A stretch of DNA of 64,000 bases, from assembly GCA_019426215.1 (NCBI GenBank), contig CM033396.1, forward strand, positions 21,529,101-21,593,100, read 5' to 3'. Made by a program: the position numbers and the translations under genes. The DNA comes from Buddleja alternifolia (Eukaryota; Streptophyta; Magnoliopsida; Lamiales; Scrophulariaceae). Positions 34,801-46,053 of the stretch are shown in pieces (position 1 is the first letter of the stretch; each line of letters begins with the position of its first letter). The notes under the pieces are model-generated. The model searched no databases. It worked only from the letters and a program-made list of their open reading frames with translations, and was not told the origin of the DNA.

Positions 34801-37479
34801 ACATCTCAAAAACACGTCAAACTAATCAAAATCAAATTCAATTTGGACTATGATGAAAAATCATTATAACTTCAATCCGCCAATTATAATTATACTCAAG
34901 ATTCTATCTTTATATTTACAAATAATATATAACATAATAATTTGTCTAAACGCACCCAATCCCAACCCAAGTCAAGCTTATCTCCATGCTCAACTTAAAT
35001 TTAATTTAAAAACATTTGGCTTGACCCACGCTTGTTTCTAAATTATACAAAGTTCGACTTGAAAACTACCAATCCGAGTTTCAAGTTGGTTTGGGCCCAC
35101 TAACAGTCCTACTATTATGCTGCCAAGTGGTATAGCCAATTATATTTCTTGGTAAAAAGATAAACACTACTCCAAGCAATGCTGTGTGACCTGGCCAAAC
35201 TCATTTTATGTTGGACCCATCACAGGCCAGCCCTACAGGTAGAGACTTTGAGATCCAGTGTGGACCCAAAGAAGGGTACATCAAAGGACCACCCTTTGTA
35301 GTCACCTTTATTGGAGAAAACCAACCTTGAAACAGGCGTAAGAAGTTAAAGCAAGTATATTTTCCACTTCTGTCCAAATGATTCCAAGTTAGAAATTAAA
35401 ACCCAAACACTCGAAGGTCACCAAAAGTTTCGACAACTGACTTTGGATACAAACTCATACGCTAAGCAGTAATAATCATCCTCCATCGAGGCCCTGGCGT
35501 CCTTGTAAAGTAAAATCTAGTTGAAACGTTCAAGGGATCCTACCTAGATACACGTCGAATGGGCTGCACCACACAAACAATATCGACGACCTTTGACATC
35601 CGACTGGTACAAGCTAAAATGTAGGCCCAAGCATTAAATACCTGGGTCTATTTCTTTTATTTGGCTAAAATAGTTGGACAAAGTTAAAACTAAAATCCAC
35701 AAATCCAACTTCTGGAAAGGTCACTCAAACTTAGCTCAGAGCGAGCACCTGCTCCAAGCTTATGCCACTCAACAAGGTGAGCTTTGGTCTACAAATGTAG
35801 AGGTGGGGTTTTGGCGTGGGTGGCACAGGTAAAACCAAACCCTCGGGTTCCGATAGAACGGATTGGGAATTTTTTAAGATTCTCTGATTTTTCAGATTAT
35901 CCAAAACCTGATAGTAAGATCTGGTTGGGTATCCAATAGCAAAATCCTACCTGAATTACTCAACCGAGTTCCGAACCAAAACAATTATATGAATTTAAGG
36001 TTATTTTATAACTTTATCTAGTGAGTCACAACCAATCCTACCTGCCATCCGCCAAGCTCCTCCCACAACCCTATCAGCGCCAACATTCAGACCCCAGTTC
36101 CAACCTATAGGATCTTCTACTCAAGGGTCGACCATGAAGTTCCGATGGATAGTATACAATTCCAAATATGGTCAATACTAAATAGCAAGGGAAAAATGAG
36201 AAACTTACTCTAGTGTTCCAACTTTCACCTACGAGAGTACACTTCCTCATCCAAGAGCTCCAAGGATCTAATGCAAGTTTCTCATTTCTTCTTTGTCATT
36301 AGGACTTCTACTCTTTATAAATAATAGTTTTTAGTAAAAAGTTTACTACCAGTTGCTTTTCTTTTGCTTTTACTATAATATCATGCTTCGTGAACTGTAC
36401 AGAATTTACTACTTTTGATCTCTAAAACACGTGCAAATTTTTTGTTTTAGAAAACAGAGGTGGGCTAACCCAATTAAATGGGTATCCAAAGATCTCGGGC
36501 CTGGACTGCGAGTACCCGAGTACATCAGGTCGGGTTCAATTAGTAAAAGTCACTACCAGATATATAAGTACCCAGCCCGAATTACCCGAACCCATGAAAG
36601 TCGAACCGGCGCCCACCCATATTTAAATGAGTCCTTCCTGTTAAAATTTATTGCATAGTCATCAACCCACAAGACCATTGACCATCATAGTTAGACAATA
36701 TACGCATGGATGGAGAAAAGAGTCAAAACCTGCCAAGAAGCCCATCGAACCGAGCAAAAATTGAGCTGGGAAAAAGATTTTTACAGATAAAAACAGTAGG
36801 GTCAAGTAGGGTCGCACTATTAATGGGAGGGTCGAATGGGTTGACATATAACAGAATTGATTACTTGCGAAACTAAACCCTGAACCCTACCACTTATCAA
36901 CCTTCTAGGGCCTCCAAGGTCTGCCAACTCGACATAATAACCGTGAAATATGCAAAATAAAAGGTATAAGGCAGATCAAATGGGTTGAACCCAACCGTTC
37001 TTAACCCGCTAATTTGTAACATTTAAAAACAACTTATCTTTTACTCAACAAAACCCACTCATTTCCAGTCATATAGGAGATTGCCATGTCAGGAAATTTC
37101 GTATGGGTAATTCATCAGGATGAGTCTGCATTTCCTTTACAAGCTCATGAATCTAGCACCTAAATCCAAAATAGTGACTGAATAGATGCTTATCAAAGAT
37201 TCTCCACAAGCAAACTATTCAAATAGTTATTTGACACTGCAGGGAAAAGGAAAAAAGAGAACACACAAACAACATATTGAACCCCTCCCCCCCCAAAAAA
37301 AAAAAAATCATTGGTACACTAAAGAATTTGTACACTGCAGGGAAAAGGAAAAAAGAGAACACACAAACAACATATTGAACCCCTCCCCCCCCCCCCCCCC
37401 CCAAAAAAAAAAAAAATCATTGGTACACTAAAGAATTTGTACACTGCAGGGAAAGGAAAAAAGAGAACACCAACCCCCC

Positions 37480-37510
<31 letters not shown>

Positions 37511-40500
37511 ATCATTGGTACACTAAAGAATTTGTTTTATAATAACCATCTATATTAATGAATTTTTCAGAAGTGCCCAGGAAAAGAAAGATGTAAATTC
37601 AATATCTAGAACTGGCACAAACTTATCTTATTGCACACTGCAATAATACTGCTGGAAAAAAAAAATAGATAAAATGTAACAAGCAGGCAAAAAATCAAAA
37701 TTCCACCTCACTTCTCTAAGAGTGTCGTAGAAGCCTCCAAAAATTATAATTTTGTGCTTGTAAAGGACCTGCAAAAGATGACGATTGAAGCAAATAAAGT
37801 AGTAATGCCTGAAAGAGATATGTCAATCAAAGAGACTTCAACTCAGAACAGAGCATATACGTATGTGAACACAAAAGAAATGCAATCATGCACACAACCC
37901 CTAATAGAGGATTAAATCCATGTCAAATTCATTTATTACCTTTAATTAAGATACGACAGTAATTGATATCTATAAACACAATGGATTCACGCCAACAAGA
38001 TTCGACCAAGCATGCAAGCTGGATAGTTAGAGATGATTTTTGATCTAATAGTGCATTACGAAAGAACACGACCCAGAAGTAAAATTGGATTCCTTAATCC
38101 ATAATAACGATATCATCGAAAAACCAAATCAGTTTCAGGACCAATGTTATTCTCCTGGGGCGGAGTAAAAACAAAATCAAAACCATGAATCAAGAAAACA
38201 AAGGTTTAATAAGAGCTCTATGCTTGGCCCATTTATTTTAAAGAATTCTACTTACATTTGACGTAAACTACTTTCTCAAGTAAGAAATGGCCACGACAAC
38301 ATTGAAAATGAACAAAGAGAATCCCATCGTTGTTTTTATAAAATCATGATTATCAAAGAAGCTGGAAAGGTTGTGGGATATGACACCCTGTCTTACGATA
38401 AACGACCTAGGGATAAACTGATGGTGGTAAATCCTTACACAGTCTTTTATCTAGATGTTCTTCCCGGAGGGGACCTAAGCGATGACCTGCTATTTCACCA
38501 TTAAGGTTAAGCCAATGAGACATAGGTCGTAATGTTTATCGGTATAGAGAAACAGGCCGCCTCACCAGCTAATGCTCCAAAACACCCTCAAAAGATTTGA
38601 ATCCCGCAATGGATATTCAAATTATGTCCATTTGTTAATTACCATGACAAAATTACCAGAATCTAGCATCTTTGTTGAACTTCTACTAACAACAGAACTT
38701 GCAAGGCGCTTGCCAAGATAGAATTATGTAGACTTGAAATTACTTCGAAACATCAAATTCTTCTAAAATTAAGACACCGTCATTATAAAAATTGAGAAGA
38801 AACAAAATTGGAAGTCAATCGCAAGATTTATTAACTGTAAAAAAACATTGACAGTCTCGTACTTCTATAGCTTCTTATAATAGCGAAATATATATCTTAT
38901 TGATTTAATTGCACCGTGCAAATCTTCAATCATTTGCATAAGAGTGATTTCTTTGAAACAAGAAAAATGGAAACATAAATTTCTTTGCCTCCCATCATAC
39001 TTCATATTAACAGGACCTGACCTAGTAGGCACGAGTGTCAAATGACACTGCAATAAGCAACAGGACCCTTCCTCCTTGCACCTGTTATAAATCATAGCTC
39101 CCCACTGCATACCCCTGTACCCCAAGTGATCGTAACTAAGATTCCTCGGAAATATCACATACCCAAGTTTCACCTCTCCCTATACAGAAGGTTTAAGGCC
39201 AACTGCAACCAATCAAGGCCAGCTTAATATGCAAAAGATAAGAGAGCATTTAAAAAATGAGTGCTCAATATGGTTATGTTCATGCAACACAATATGTTTT
39301 CATAACAGTATTATCTAAAAAACATGCATTTCAGAAAGCTTTGACTTACCATCCTATGACCTGAGCGTGGACTGGGACAACCTTTATAATTCAGTTGCTC
39401 CCACTGGTTTGTTTTCAGGTCCAGCATCCAGAAGTCCTACAAACATATTTCAAAATTAAAAATTTTGACCTTGCACAACCTACACTCATTTCCTTACTAT
39501 CTCTACCTTGTAATGGTGAAAACGCTCTTGATTAGGAGATGTAAATTCACCACCTGATTACACTCAAAACAGAAAGATAGTCATATATCTAGTACAATAA
39601 CCTAAGTATAGCCGCAGTGTAGGTTTCTACCATAAATATAGAGATAATTCTTCCAGGCAACCGTCTGATGAGCACTTCGAGGAGGCGGACTGTTGGGGCT
39701 TGAAATCATTTTCCACTCTTGCTTTTCCACATCGTAGCGGTATAGATCGCCATACACAAATGTCTGCATATTGAATTTCAATGCTAGGACTCATTAGTTG
39801 CGAAAACAGAGAAGAGTGGTACAAATTTCCTCATTTCTTTTCTTTCAAATAGGTTTTATTACATATTTTTTGCATAGCTTAATATCATATGGGACTCCTC
39901 AAAAACTTAAGGCAGTTTAACCAATTTTCTTTGTCAATATCAAGCCAACATTTACAGACAAAACATATATAGGAAGTTCAAAATAATCTTTCAACTCTAA
40001 TAAAGTGTTTCACATTGAATTAAGGATACTTATTAGTATCATGTTACCACTAGAAACAGCCAAGTTTTGTGACTTATTATGTACAACCAAAAAATACACG
40101 AGAAAGACCAAACCTTGCTCCCATTGTAAAATTCACCCCCATAGAGAATCAATTCTGTCTCTCTCAATGGATTAATCGTTAGCTGCAAAAGAGGAATGAA
40201 GATAGTCGAGTTGCCATTCTAAATGTTACAAAGTAAAGTTGAGATATTTCAAACAATTTGTACCGAGCAGTTCGATCTTGGAGACGGGGCAGGCACATTA
40301 TCTTCAATATGCACTTCCTTCTTTTTCGCTTCCTCTTTTTGTATACTCATCTGCACGCACAAAAACCATGCGAATACTCATCAGAACCGCTATATATATA
40401 TATATATATATATATTATAAATGCGTATGATGATAAATAAAGAATAGATACGAGGATAGCATCGATATCATCTTCGGGAGAGAGCTTTTTGGAGTCCCGG

Positions 40501-40583
40501 CGAGCTCTCTTTTCCTCGGCCTTTGCAGTTTTCTTTTCAGTCTTCTCTTTGCCTTTCCCCGCTTTCTTTGTTTTCTTTCCCAT
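22871..40583 (-). CDS. KLHDC4: Kelch-repeat protein, KLHDC4/Kel3 family, 20 exons, 680 aa, apparently intact
   Basis: Exons (minus strand): 40583-40452, 40350-40264, 40182-40114, 39763-39631, 39553-39507, 39436-39350, 37768-37707, 33579-33537, 33428-33348, 33124-33005, 31823-31718, 30988-30925, 30310-30268, 30076-29828, 29716-29555, 29229-29089, 28986-28834, 28656-28570, 23133-23065, 22978-22871. All introns are GT-AG and the 2,043-nt frame is unbroken. Residues 1-44 are lysine-rich (MGKKTKKAGKG). Six kelch blades have double glycines at 88-89, 141-142, 196-197, 252-253, 314-315 and 464-465, forming a beta-propeller for protein binding. Residues 496-542 are very acidic; the C-terminal part holds SLGLSDSQRTP and a basic tail. 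I recognise the KLHDC4 family; its molecular role in plants is not established. Exon calls rest on frame and family recall, not transcripts. Confidence 0.93.
23670..23799 (+). repeat. 5' LTR of the intronic copia element
   Basis: It starts TGTTATAGAATAGG and ends TCTACA, 130 bases. It is similar to 28,337-28,470 through the phrase ttccttatttatgctata; the last 30 bases have diverged. Confidence 0.8.
24336..25735 (+). pseudogene. Intronic copia protease-integrase remnant
   Basis: A protease signature I-D-S-G occurs near 24,368 and a pre-integrase CRLGHPSL segment near 24,755. The integrase core has HFDAWGP (near 24,886), FVDDFSRITWVYF (24,950-24,995), CSDN (25,075-25,088) and a VE-stop-KQRH segment near 25,190, where a stop directly follows the catalytic glutamate. 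Several frame changes break the sequence. It ends near DNDFYIALRKGKRQ (25,737-25,780), the linker before reverse transcriptase. Confidence 0.8.
25823..26830 (+). mobile_element. Ty3/gypsy LTR plus gag N-terminus inserted in the intronic copia element
   Basis: An LTR-like block (25,823-26,194) starts TGTTGTGAAACAG, has a TATA-like tattataaatagggg near 26,016, AATAAAGAG near 26,090, and ends CCCATCA. It is followed by a gag-like frame from 26,234 with coiled-coil-like and proline-rich parts, and the gypsy gag signature LPIFNGIDPFAWF near 26,736-26,775. Sequence then returns to copia reverse transcriptase near 26,830. No second LTR or gypsy pol is present, so the insert is truncated. The right border is approximate. 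A solo LTR of the same family lies in intron 7. Confidence 0.75.
26234..27349 (+). pseudogene. Chimeric frame: gypsy gag N-terminus fused in frame to copia reverse transcriptase
   Basis: A 371-codon open frame starts in the inserted gypsy gag (residues 1 to about 195). Without a stop it runs into copia reverse transcriptase from VPKIVHEALSHPRW onwards (about 26,890), including CKWVFAIK, DIKNAFLYGDL and VYMEQPPGF. It stops at 27,349 before the catalytic motif. The C-terminal half of the enzyme lies downstream in a separate frame with YVID instead of YVDD. It can hardly be an active enzyme. Confidence 0.8.
27374..28329 (+). pseudogene. Intronic copia reverse transcriptase C-terminus and RNase H remnant
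   Basis: The first part (27,374-27,920) carries YVID at 27,419-27,430, where YVDD is expected, so one catalytic aspartate is lost. It continues through KYFLGVEV and the connection region to NADWAGS. A frameshift near 27,910-27,930 moves RNase H to another frame, with RYRAMAQSTCE, LWCDNHAALHI and FTKAL, ending at the stop near 28,329. The polypurine tract and 3' LTR follow at once. Confidence 0.83.
28337..28470 (+). repeat. 3' LTR of the intronic copia element
   Basis: It starts TGTTATAGAACAGG after the purine tract gaggtggac. It matches the 5' LTR over the first 100 bases; the end is set from the imperfect CAAAT/CAAAC duplication. Confidence 0.75.
33633..34030 (-). repeat. Solo LTR of the gypsy family, in sense orientation within intron 7
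   Basis: On the minus strand it starts TGTTGCTTGTAATGAAACG and aligns with the gypsy LTR at 25,823-26,194. Shared blocks are ttatttccttattttgagt, gaatcaataaag, gcaagatttattcttgtagg and ttataaaaatctg at the end. It includes a TATATATA block (about 33,804) and AATAAA (33,759-33,764, minus strand). It lies 52 bases before the exon 8 acceptor, in the same orientation as the gene. Confidence 0.78.
34031..37200. other. Intron 7 interior, no coding signal
   Basis: This is the bulk of the 4.1-kb intron 7 (37,706-33,580). It has no supported gene. A segment at about 36,458-36,616 begins GAGGTGGGC and ends GCCCACCC around a GGGTA/TACCC-rich core, resembling a short hAT-type MITE, but I find no matching target duplication. 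Another GGTGGGG-starting block lies near 35,805. Both are left unclassified. Confidence 0.4.
37217..37545. repeat. Triplicated minisatellite with poly(C)-poly(A) core, in intron 7
   Basis: Three copies of a unit of about 108 bases begin at about 37,217, 37,334 and 37,441. Each has cactgcagggaaa, ggaaaaaagagaacac, a C-run followed by an A-run, then atcattggtacactaaagaa. The C-run grows from about 8 to about 22 to about 32 and the A-runs are 10-13. The third copy lacks the acacaaacaacatattgaac piece. Confidence 0.85.
40353..40451 (-). other. Intron 1 with a (TA)n microsatellite
   Basis: A 99-base intron between exons 1 and 2 contains an uninterrupted TA run of about 12 units near 40,391-40,415. 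The splice sites are intact. Confidence 0.8.
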
Positions 40584-40710
40584 TTTATTTCTCTAACACC
40601 ACTATACTGTGTGTTGTTCGCTGCTTGCTGTTTCCCTCTCCAGCGAGGCGGCCACTAATAAAGCTCTTCTTCAATTTACAAGTGCCGAAACCTCTTCAGT
40701 GTTGTCCCCT

Positions 40711-40718
40711 TATTTATA
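40711..40718 (-). promoter_or_regulatory. Candidate TATA box of the kelch gene
   Basis: TATAAATA on the minus strand lies 128 bases upstream of the start codon. A transcript starting about 30 bases downstream would have a 5' UTR of roughly 100 bases. No transcript evidence is available. Confidence 0.5.
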
Positions 40719-40729
40719 CTCTCGTTGAA

Positions 40730-41495
40730 CGACGGCGTTAACCACTCTTTTTTCTTATTATTGTTTAATTTGTTCCCACCCGAGTCCCACCCTTTAGAAA
40801 AGTCTAAAAATATTTATTTGTTTCCCGAGGCTGTCCTGACCCTATGGCCAATCTTATGCCACTTGAGTTGGGAACATCCAAAGAAAGTGTGTGGCTAGCT
40901 CTCCCAAGAAGAATCTTTTCAATACCCAAGGCTCGAACTCAAAACTTTTGATTAAGGGAACTGAGATATGTATCACCTCAATCAACTCTCATTGGTCTAA
41001 AAATATTATTCAAAACACCTAAATCAAGTTTAAATTTACTTTGCATGCCCCCTCCATAATTTGACCTTGAGATGGTCGCGTCAGCTGGATTACACTTGGG
41101 AAGTCTCGGGATCTCAAGTTATAAGTAATTTCCACCTCATGTGTAATACATATACGTGAAGTCCCATATGAACATATACATGGAAAGGATAGAGACTATC
41201 CTCGAAACTTGAGATCCAGAAACCTCCTAAGAATGATCCGCAATAGCTCCACTTTGATTGTTTGATATGTTCTCAACATTTAGAAAAGTGCAAAATTTGT
41301 TTAAAGCTTTTGTTCTCAAAAACACTCAAGTGAAATTTAAACTTTCTTTGCATCCCCCCTCCATAACTTCACCTTAAAATGACGGCGTTAGCTTCTCTTC
41401 TTTAATTGTTTGATTTGTTCCTGCCTTTTAGAAAAGTGTAAAAACTGTTTAATATGTGTTTCTCAAGAATACCTAAATTAAGTTTACGGTAATTG
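40730..41495. repeat. Imperfect direct duplication upstream of the kelch gene
   Basis: The block gacggcgttaaccactct...gtttaatttgttccc at 40,731-40,790 recurs at 41,378-41,440. A block containing tttgcatgccccctccataa at 41,011-41,075 recurs at 41,318-41,385. Together they indicate an old duplication, with rearranged order, in the intergenic region beyond the promoter. No gene is seen here up to 41,785. Confidence 0.6.
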
Positions 41496-41785
41496 GCATT
41501 TTGCACCCTCAAAATACACCACATTGGTACCTTGCATCCTTCAATTGAAATTTGGCACTTTGCACCTTTAAAACAGGTGAAGCTTGACAATGTGTACACT
41601 ATATAAATTTCTACAGTAATAATTCCTGAAAAAGGGGTCATTAAAAAGAATTTGCAAGGACAAGTTTGTCTATTCTTTCATCCTTCATTTGTTGCAACAT
41701 GAAATCTTTTTCCTCTTCTTGATTCCAACATTCAGTATTCCCATCAATCCATGCATTAAAGGAAATTGTAGCTTTAATTGGAAAG

Positions 41786-43160
41786 TGTTAGGAAATTTCA
41801 TGGTAGATGTTTTGATAATGACAATTAGGATTCTATATTAGACCCCAAAATATGTAAGTTTGATTTTATTAAAAATCATGTATAAGCTTTGAGTGTTAGA
41901 TTTGTAATAGACTTTATAGGCTTTGCTTTATTTTATTCTAGATTGTTAGGCTAAGTATTCTTAGATTGAGCGTCTGATAATTTCTGAGTAAGCTTATCAG
42001 TAGTTATGTTTGAAGACTCAAGCGCCTGAAGTCTGAATGAAGATGAAGATTCCAAGCGTCCAAACGACAAGCTATATCAAGCAATGCTTATAGGAGAGAA
42101 GTTATTCAAGGATGAATGAGCATCTATCAATGACTGATTTCACCTGAATTTATTTAAGTCCAGAAGGAGTTTAATGCAAATATTCCTAAATCATTAATTG
42201 CCAACGGGCATTTATTTTAAATGCATTAAATGTTGATAAGAGCATTAAATGTGATAAGCTCTTTCGGACGTAACAACACCAACTTTTGTGCAGCAGATTT
42301 TCAGGAAAAAGGACAAAAGTTGTTCACTCGCGGAAGTGAGAGACATGAGCCTGTGCATGTGTCAAACGGACACTTTTTCCAAAATTGCCTATAAATAGGA
42401 TTTCAACAACAAGCCAAAAACAACAATCATATTCCAAGCCAAATTGTTGTTGCATTGAAGTCTCAATCCTTAAACTCTCAGAAAAGCTAGAATATTCAAG
42501 CAAACATTCTCTTTGCTTTTCTTAAATTCCTAAGACAGTCAATAAATATCTCAAACATTCTTTTCGGAGAAACCTACATTATTATAGAGATATTACCAAG
42601 TTGTTTGAACTGTATCAAAATCAAACAAACCATTAGAAAAACCTCATCTAAGCCTCACGATCTGTGTGAAGTCGAAGTTGGATACTTACACTATTTCTGG
42701 GTGAAAAAAGCAAGGGGATAAAAACGTCATGGAGCAGAAATCTGTGTGACCAAGGAGCTCAAGTCATCGATATCCATCTCTCTCTAATTTGTAGAAGATG
42801 ATGTGTGATTCTTTGAGAATCATTTTAGTGGATTGCCTCCAAGTGTTCGAGGAGAAGAAGGACGTAGTTGGGATTACACCACCCAACTAACCTTACAACT
42901 ATTGTGTTCTTTACTTTACAGCCAATTTCCGTACTATCATATCATTGCATAAATCTGTTAAGTAAAACTCAGTCAAACGCTAAGCAACTAAGATACCTTC
43001 TGTGACGCTAAAGCTTTCAAGAGAAGACTTTAAAATCATTTCGTTGTGCTAACCTGATCAAAGAACTGAACGCTTAAACCTATCTGGTTATAGTATTTAA
43101 ATCTTGAAGTCTAAGTTAACTTTCTAAAAACAGCCTTCAGTAGATGCTCAGTCAAGCGCC
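41786..43160 (+). repeat. J copy 1, 5' LTR (right end degraded)
   Basis: Homologous to 46,054-47,950 through the shared opening TGTTAGGAAATTTCATG and the gtgctaacctgat/aaagaactgaacgctt block near 43,060. After about 43,160 it no longer aligns with the other LTRs. Confidence 0.7.
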
Positions 43161-43861
43161 TACATTTAAACGCTTAATCATTATGCATCATATTTTCATT
43201 AGACATATAATGAAGGGGGAATTCACTTTATTATATTGTCTAAAAGCGTTTTTCAAAAAGTGTTACAAGTTATCAAATTTAGGGGGAACTTTAAAATTGT
43301 ACTTGTACACATGCGTAAGCGTCAATGATCAAAAACTATTTTCATGTACATAGATCATCAACGCTTATCGTTATTTGTGCATGATGTGTTGGACGCTCAA
43401 ACACAAAAAGGATTTAATCTTAAGTGTCAACATAAATCTTACAACTAGTAGTATCAACAAATCGTATCACATAAATTCAACAAGTGTATATGTTAAGCGT
43501 TGAACATATTCCCTTCAACACTTAATATAAAATGTTTATAAAATCATGCATAATTATTAAAAGGGAATTTGAGAAACATAGAGTTGGATGTTGATTTACC
43601 AACAAGTAGTATCAACAAGTGATATCTACAAGTGGTATCAACGGTGGTGGAAATCGCTAGAGAATTATTCACTGTCCTTCCAGACGTGGAAGCGACTGTG
43701 GACGATGAGCGGTCGATAGAAGTGGCCGAGATTATCCCCACACCAACTGGTTCTCCTTCTCAAGCAACAATCCGTTTGAGACGCTTGCCAAAAGCATTTT
43801 CTCTATCACCTCCTAGCACAAAACGCTTAAGCAGATTCTGTAGTCTTTCTTTGATGATGCC

Positions 43862-45797
43862 GACACGCTAAAAGCTAACGTGCTATAATAGCAAGTGCAC
43901 TAGTCGTGTGTAGTAATAAAAGTGGACGAGAAGTCCGGATTGTCGAACCACAAGGACTTGAATTCTAGTTTAAGATTTTATAACAACAAAGATCAAAACA
44001 ATAAAGGTAAAATGAGTGTGAAATGCGTAAGATAAGAACAAGGTTGAACAAATGATTTGAAACAAAATAGAAAGGGAGACTAAGGCACATGCTAGGTTCA
44101 AATTGATCAATTATACTTATAAAGATTCTCGTTGAAGGATTACGCTTATATTGTTATGGTGAGAGCTCCGAGGATAGAGAATAACCGATGTCTCGCGTAT
44201 AAACTCCTATACTTAGATCGTGATTTCGCAAATATTCCTATCCGGAAATCTAACCACTAAACATGCATTAACGTACTAGAGTTCACTCGATTTGAATCGA
44301 ACAACTTCACCCGGGAATCTTTACCTATGTCTAGGGCAATTCCTCATTAGTTACGGGTCATGATGTGAATTTCTTGCACCCTAAGTCAATTTTCTCACGA
44401 AATATTAACCTAGGCATAAGATTCTAACATATAGTGATCAAGTATATGCAAGATAGGCAAAAACACAAATTCACATCACATAACAATATAAGAACAACCT
44501 TAACAATCATCTATTATAAGCATATATCACAATTTGGCCTTACATGGCCCTAGTCTTATGAATTTAGTTCATAATGGATAATATGAAAAACATAAATGAA
44601 TTAATACACATGTTCATAGACATAATTGAAATGAAAAGCTATAAAAACTCCCTTAAAAGTGAATAATGATGAATCTTGAAGTTGAGCCTTCAATCCCCAA
44701 GCTCTTTTCCTTCCTCTAGTTTTCCCCTCCAAGAGTGATGAAGAATGGTGATGAATGGTGGAGAAATCAGATTAGGGGCTGCCCCCCTCTCCTCTAAGAA
44801 TCTGAAATTGATAGTGAATGATGAAGAGTATGGGTTCCCCCTCCTTTTATAGCCAAAATTCCACTAAAGTATGCATTAAGAATTCCCATTAAAGTTCCCC
44901 AATGAGAATTCCACCTAAGGTGATGCTTAAAGTTTGGCTTTTAAGATTCCAACCAGCTAAGAAATGCTAGACTTTCGGCCCTTAAGAATTCCACCAAGCA
45001 TAACCATGTGAAAACTTCAACAAAACACATGCATGCTGCCATTTTCTTGCTTTCCAGCGCAGTCTTAGTATTGTACTCATAAACTTCTCCACAGATCTCC
45101 AAATTAGATGATTCAAGTCCCCATGTTCAGATAAAACATAGATCTACAACTTTCCAGAAGGACATTTTGTCCAATTCGGTCTCTAAGTATACCTAAATTA
45201 CGTTTCAACATGGAGGTTGTTTCTGATTTGGCGCCCATAAAGTAAATCTACCAAGAAACACACTTATGACAACCCCTCAACACATGTGCTGAATTATGGC
45301 CAAACGTGATTCTTACCCATCATATAATGCTGGAATTTAGGCTGAAAAGGAGTAACATTTGGACTATCCATGCCTAGGCATGACTAGGAGGGCGTTGGGG
45401 CGTATCTTCGCACATGTACTTCTCTGTTCGGCGCAGCAATCGTATTTCCTTCACAATTATCTCTATAGACCTCCGATTTGGATGTTTCAAGTTCCCATTT
45501 GAAGCTAAGACATACATCTAAAACTTTGTAGAAGGAAACTTTGTCTAAGTCGGTCTCAAAATGTACGGAATTATCGCTCGAATGTGGTAGGAGATGCATA
45601 AACCGCCTAGGTGTTGAAAAACATGCTTGAACTTGTTTTGTACATCGTTTTTCTTCCCTTTTCTTCATGTATTCTCATTTATTACCTGTATTCACTTAAC
45701 ACACCTATTAAATGCAAATGTGACATGATTTAAGCAATAAGTGAATCCAAATCATAAGAATTACGGTCTTAAAAACACGAAAAAACACCTCTTATCA
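43862..45797 (-). mobile_element. Element K copy 1 inserted in J copy 1, flanked by GATGCC
   Basis: The 1,936-base insert is flanked by a 6-bp repeat GATGCC (43,856-43,861 and 45,798-45,803). The sequence across the gap (gatgatgcc + aagaaggggg) reads continuously in the uninterrupted J copy near 56,440, which confirms an insertion. On the minus strand it starts TGATAAGAGGTG and ends GCGTGTC. It has no gag-pol and resembles a solo LTR or non-autonomous element. A 94-codon open frame at 45,384-45,668 recurs in copy 2, but differences between copies are mainly amino-acid changing, so I do not call it a gene. Confidence 0.7.
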
Positions 45798-46053
45798 GAT
45801 GCCAAGAAGGGGGAAAAGGTAAAAAAAGCAGTTTAAGGGGGAAGAGAAAGAAAAGGCAGGTATTCATCGTTTCAGTATATATCATATACATTTTCAATTC
45901 CACATATATGCATCAATGATTGATCGCTGAAACATCTTGACTTATCTGACTTTCTAAACGCTAACTTATATTATTTTGGGCTTTTCTTTGAACTCTTAAT
46001 CTATAAAAAAGTTATAAGAGTTAAGGTCTTGACATCATCAAAAAGGGGGAAAT

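Noticed and set aside
36458..36616. Possible short hAT-type MITE with GGTGGGC/GCCCACC ends
   Set aside because: The inverted ends are very short and no matching 8-bp flanking duplication was found.
45384..45668. 94-codon frame conserved in both K copies (also 62,597-62,881)
   Set aside because: The few differences between copies are mainly amino-acid changing, so conservation reflects recent copying, not selection.
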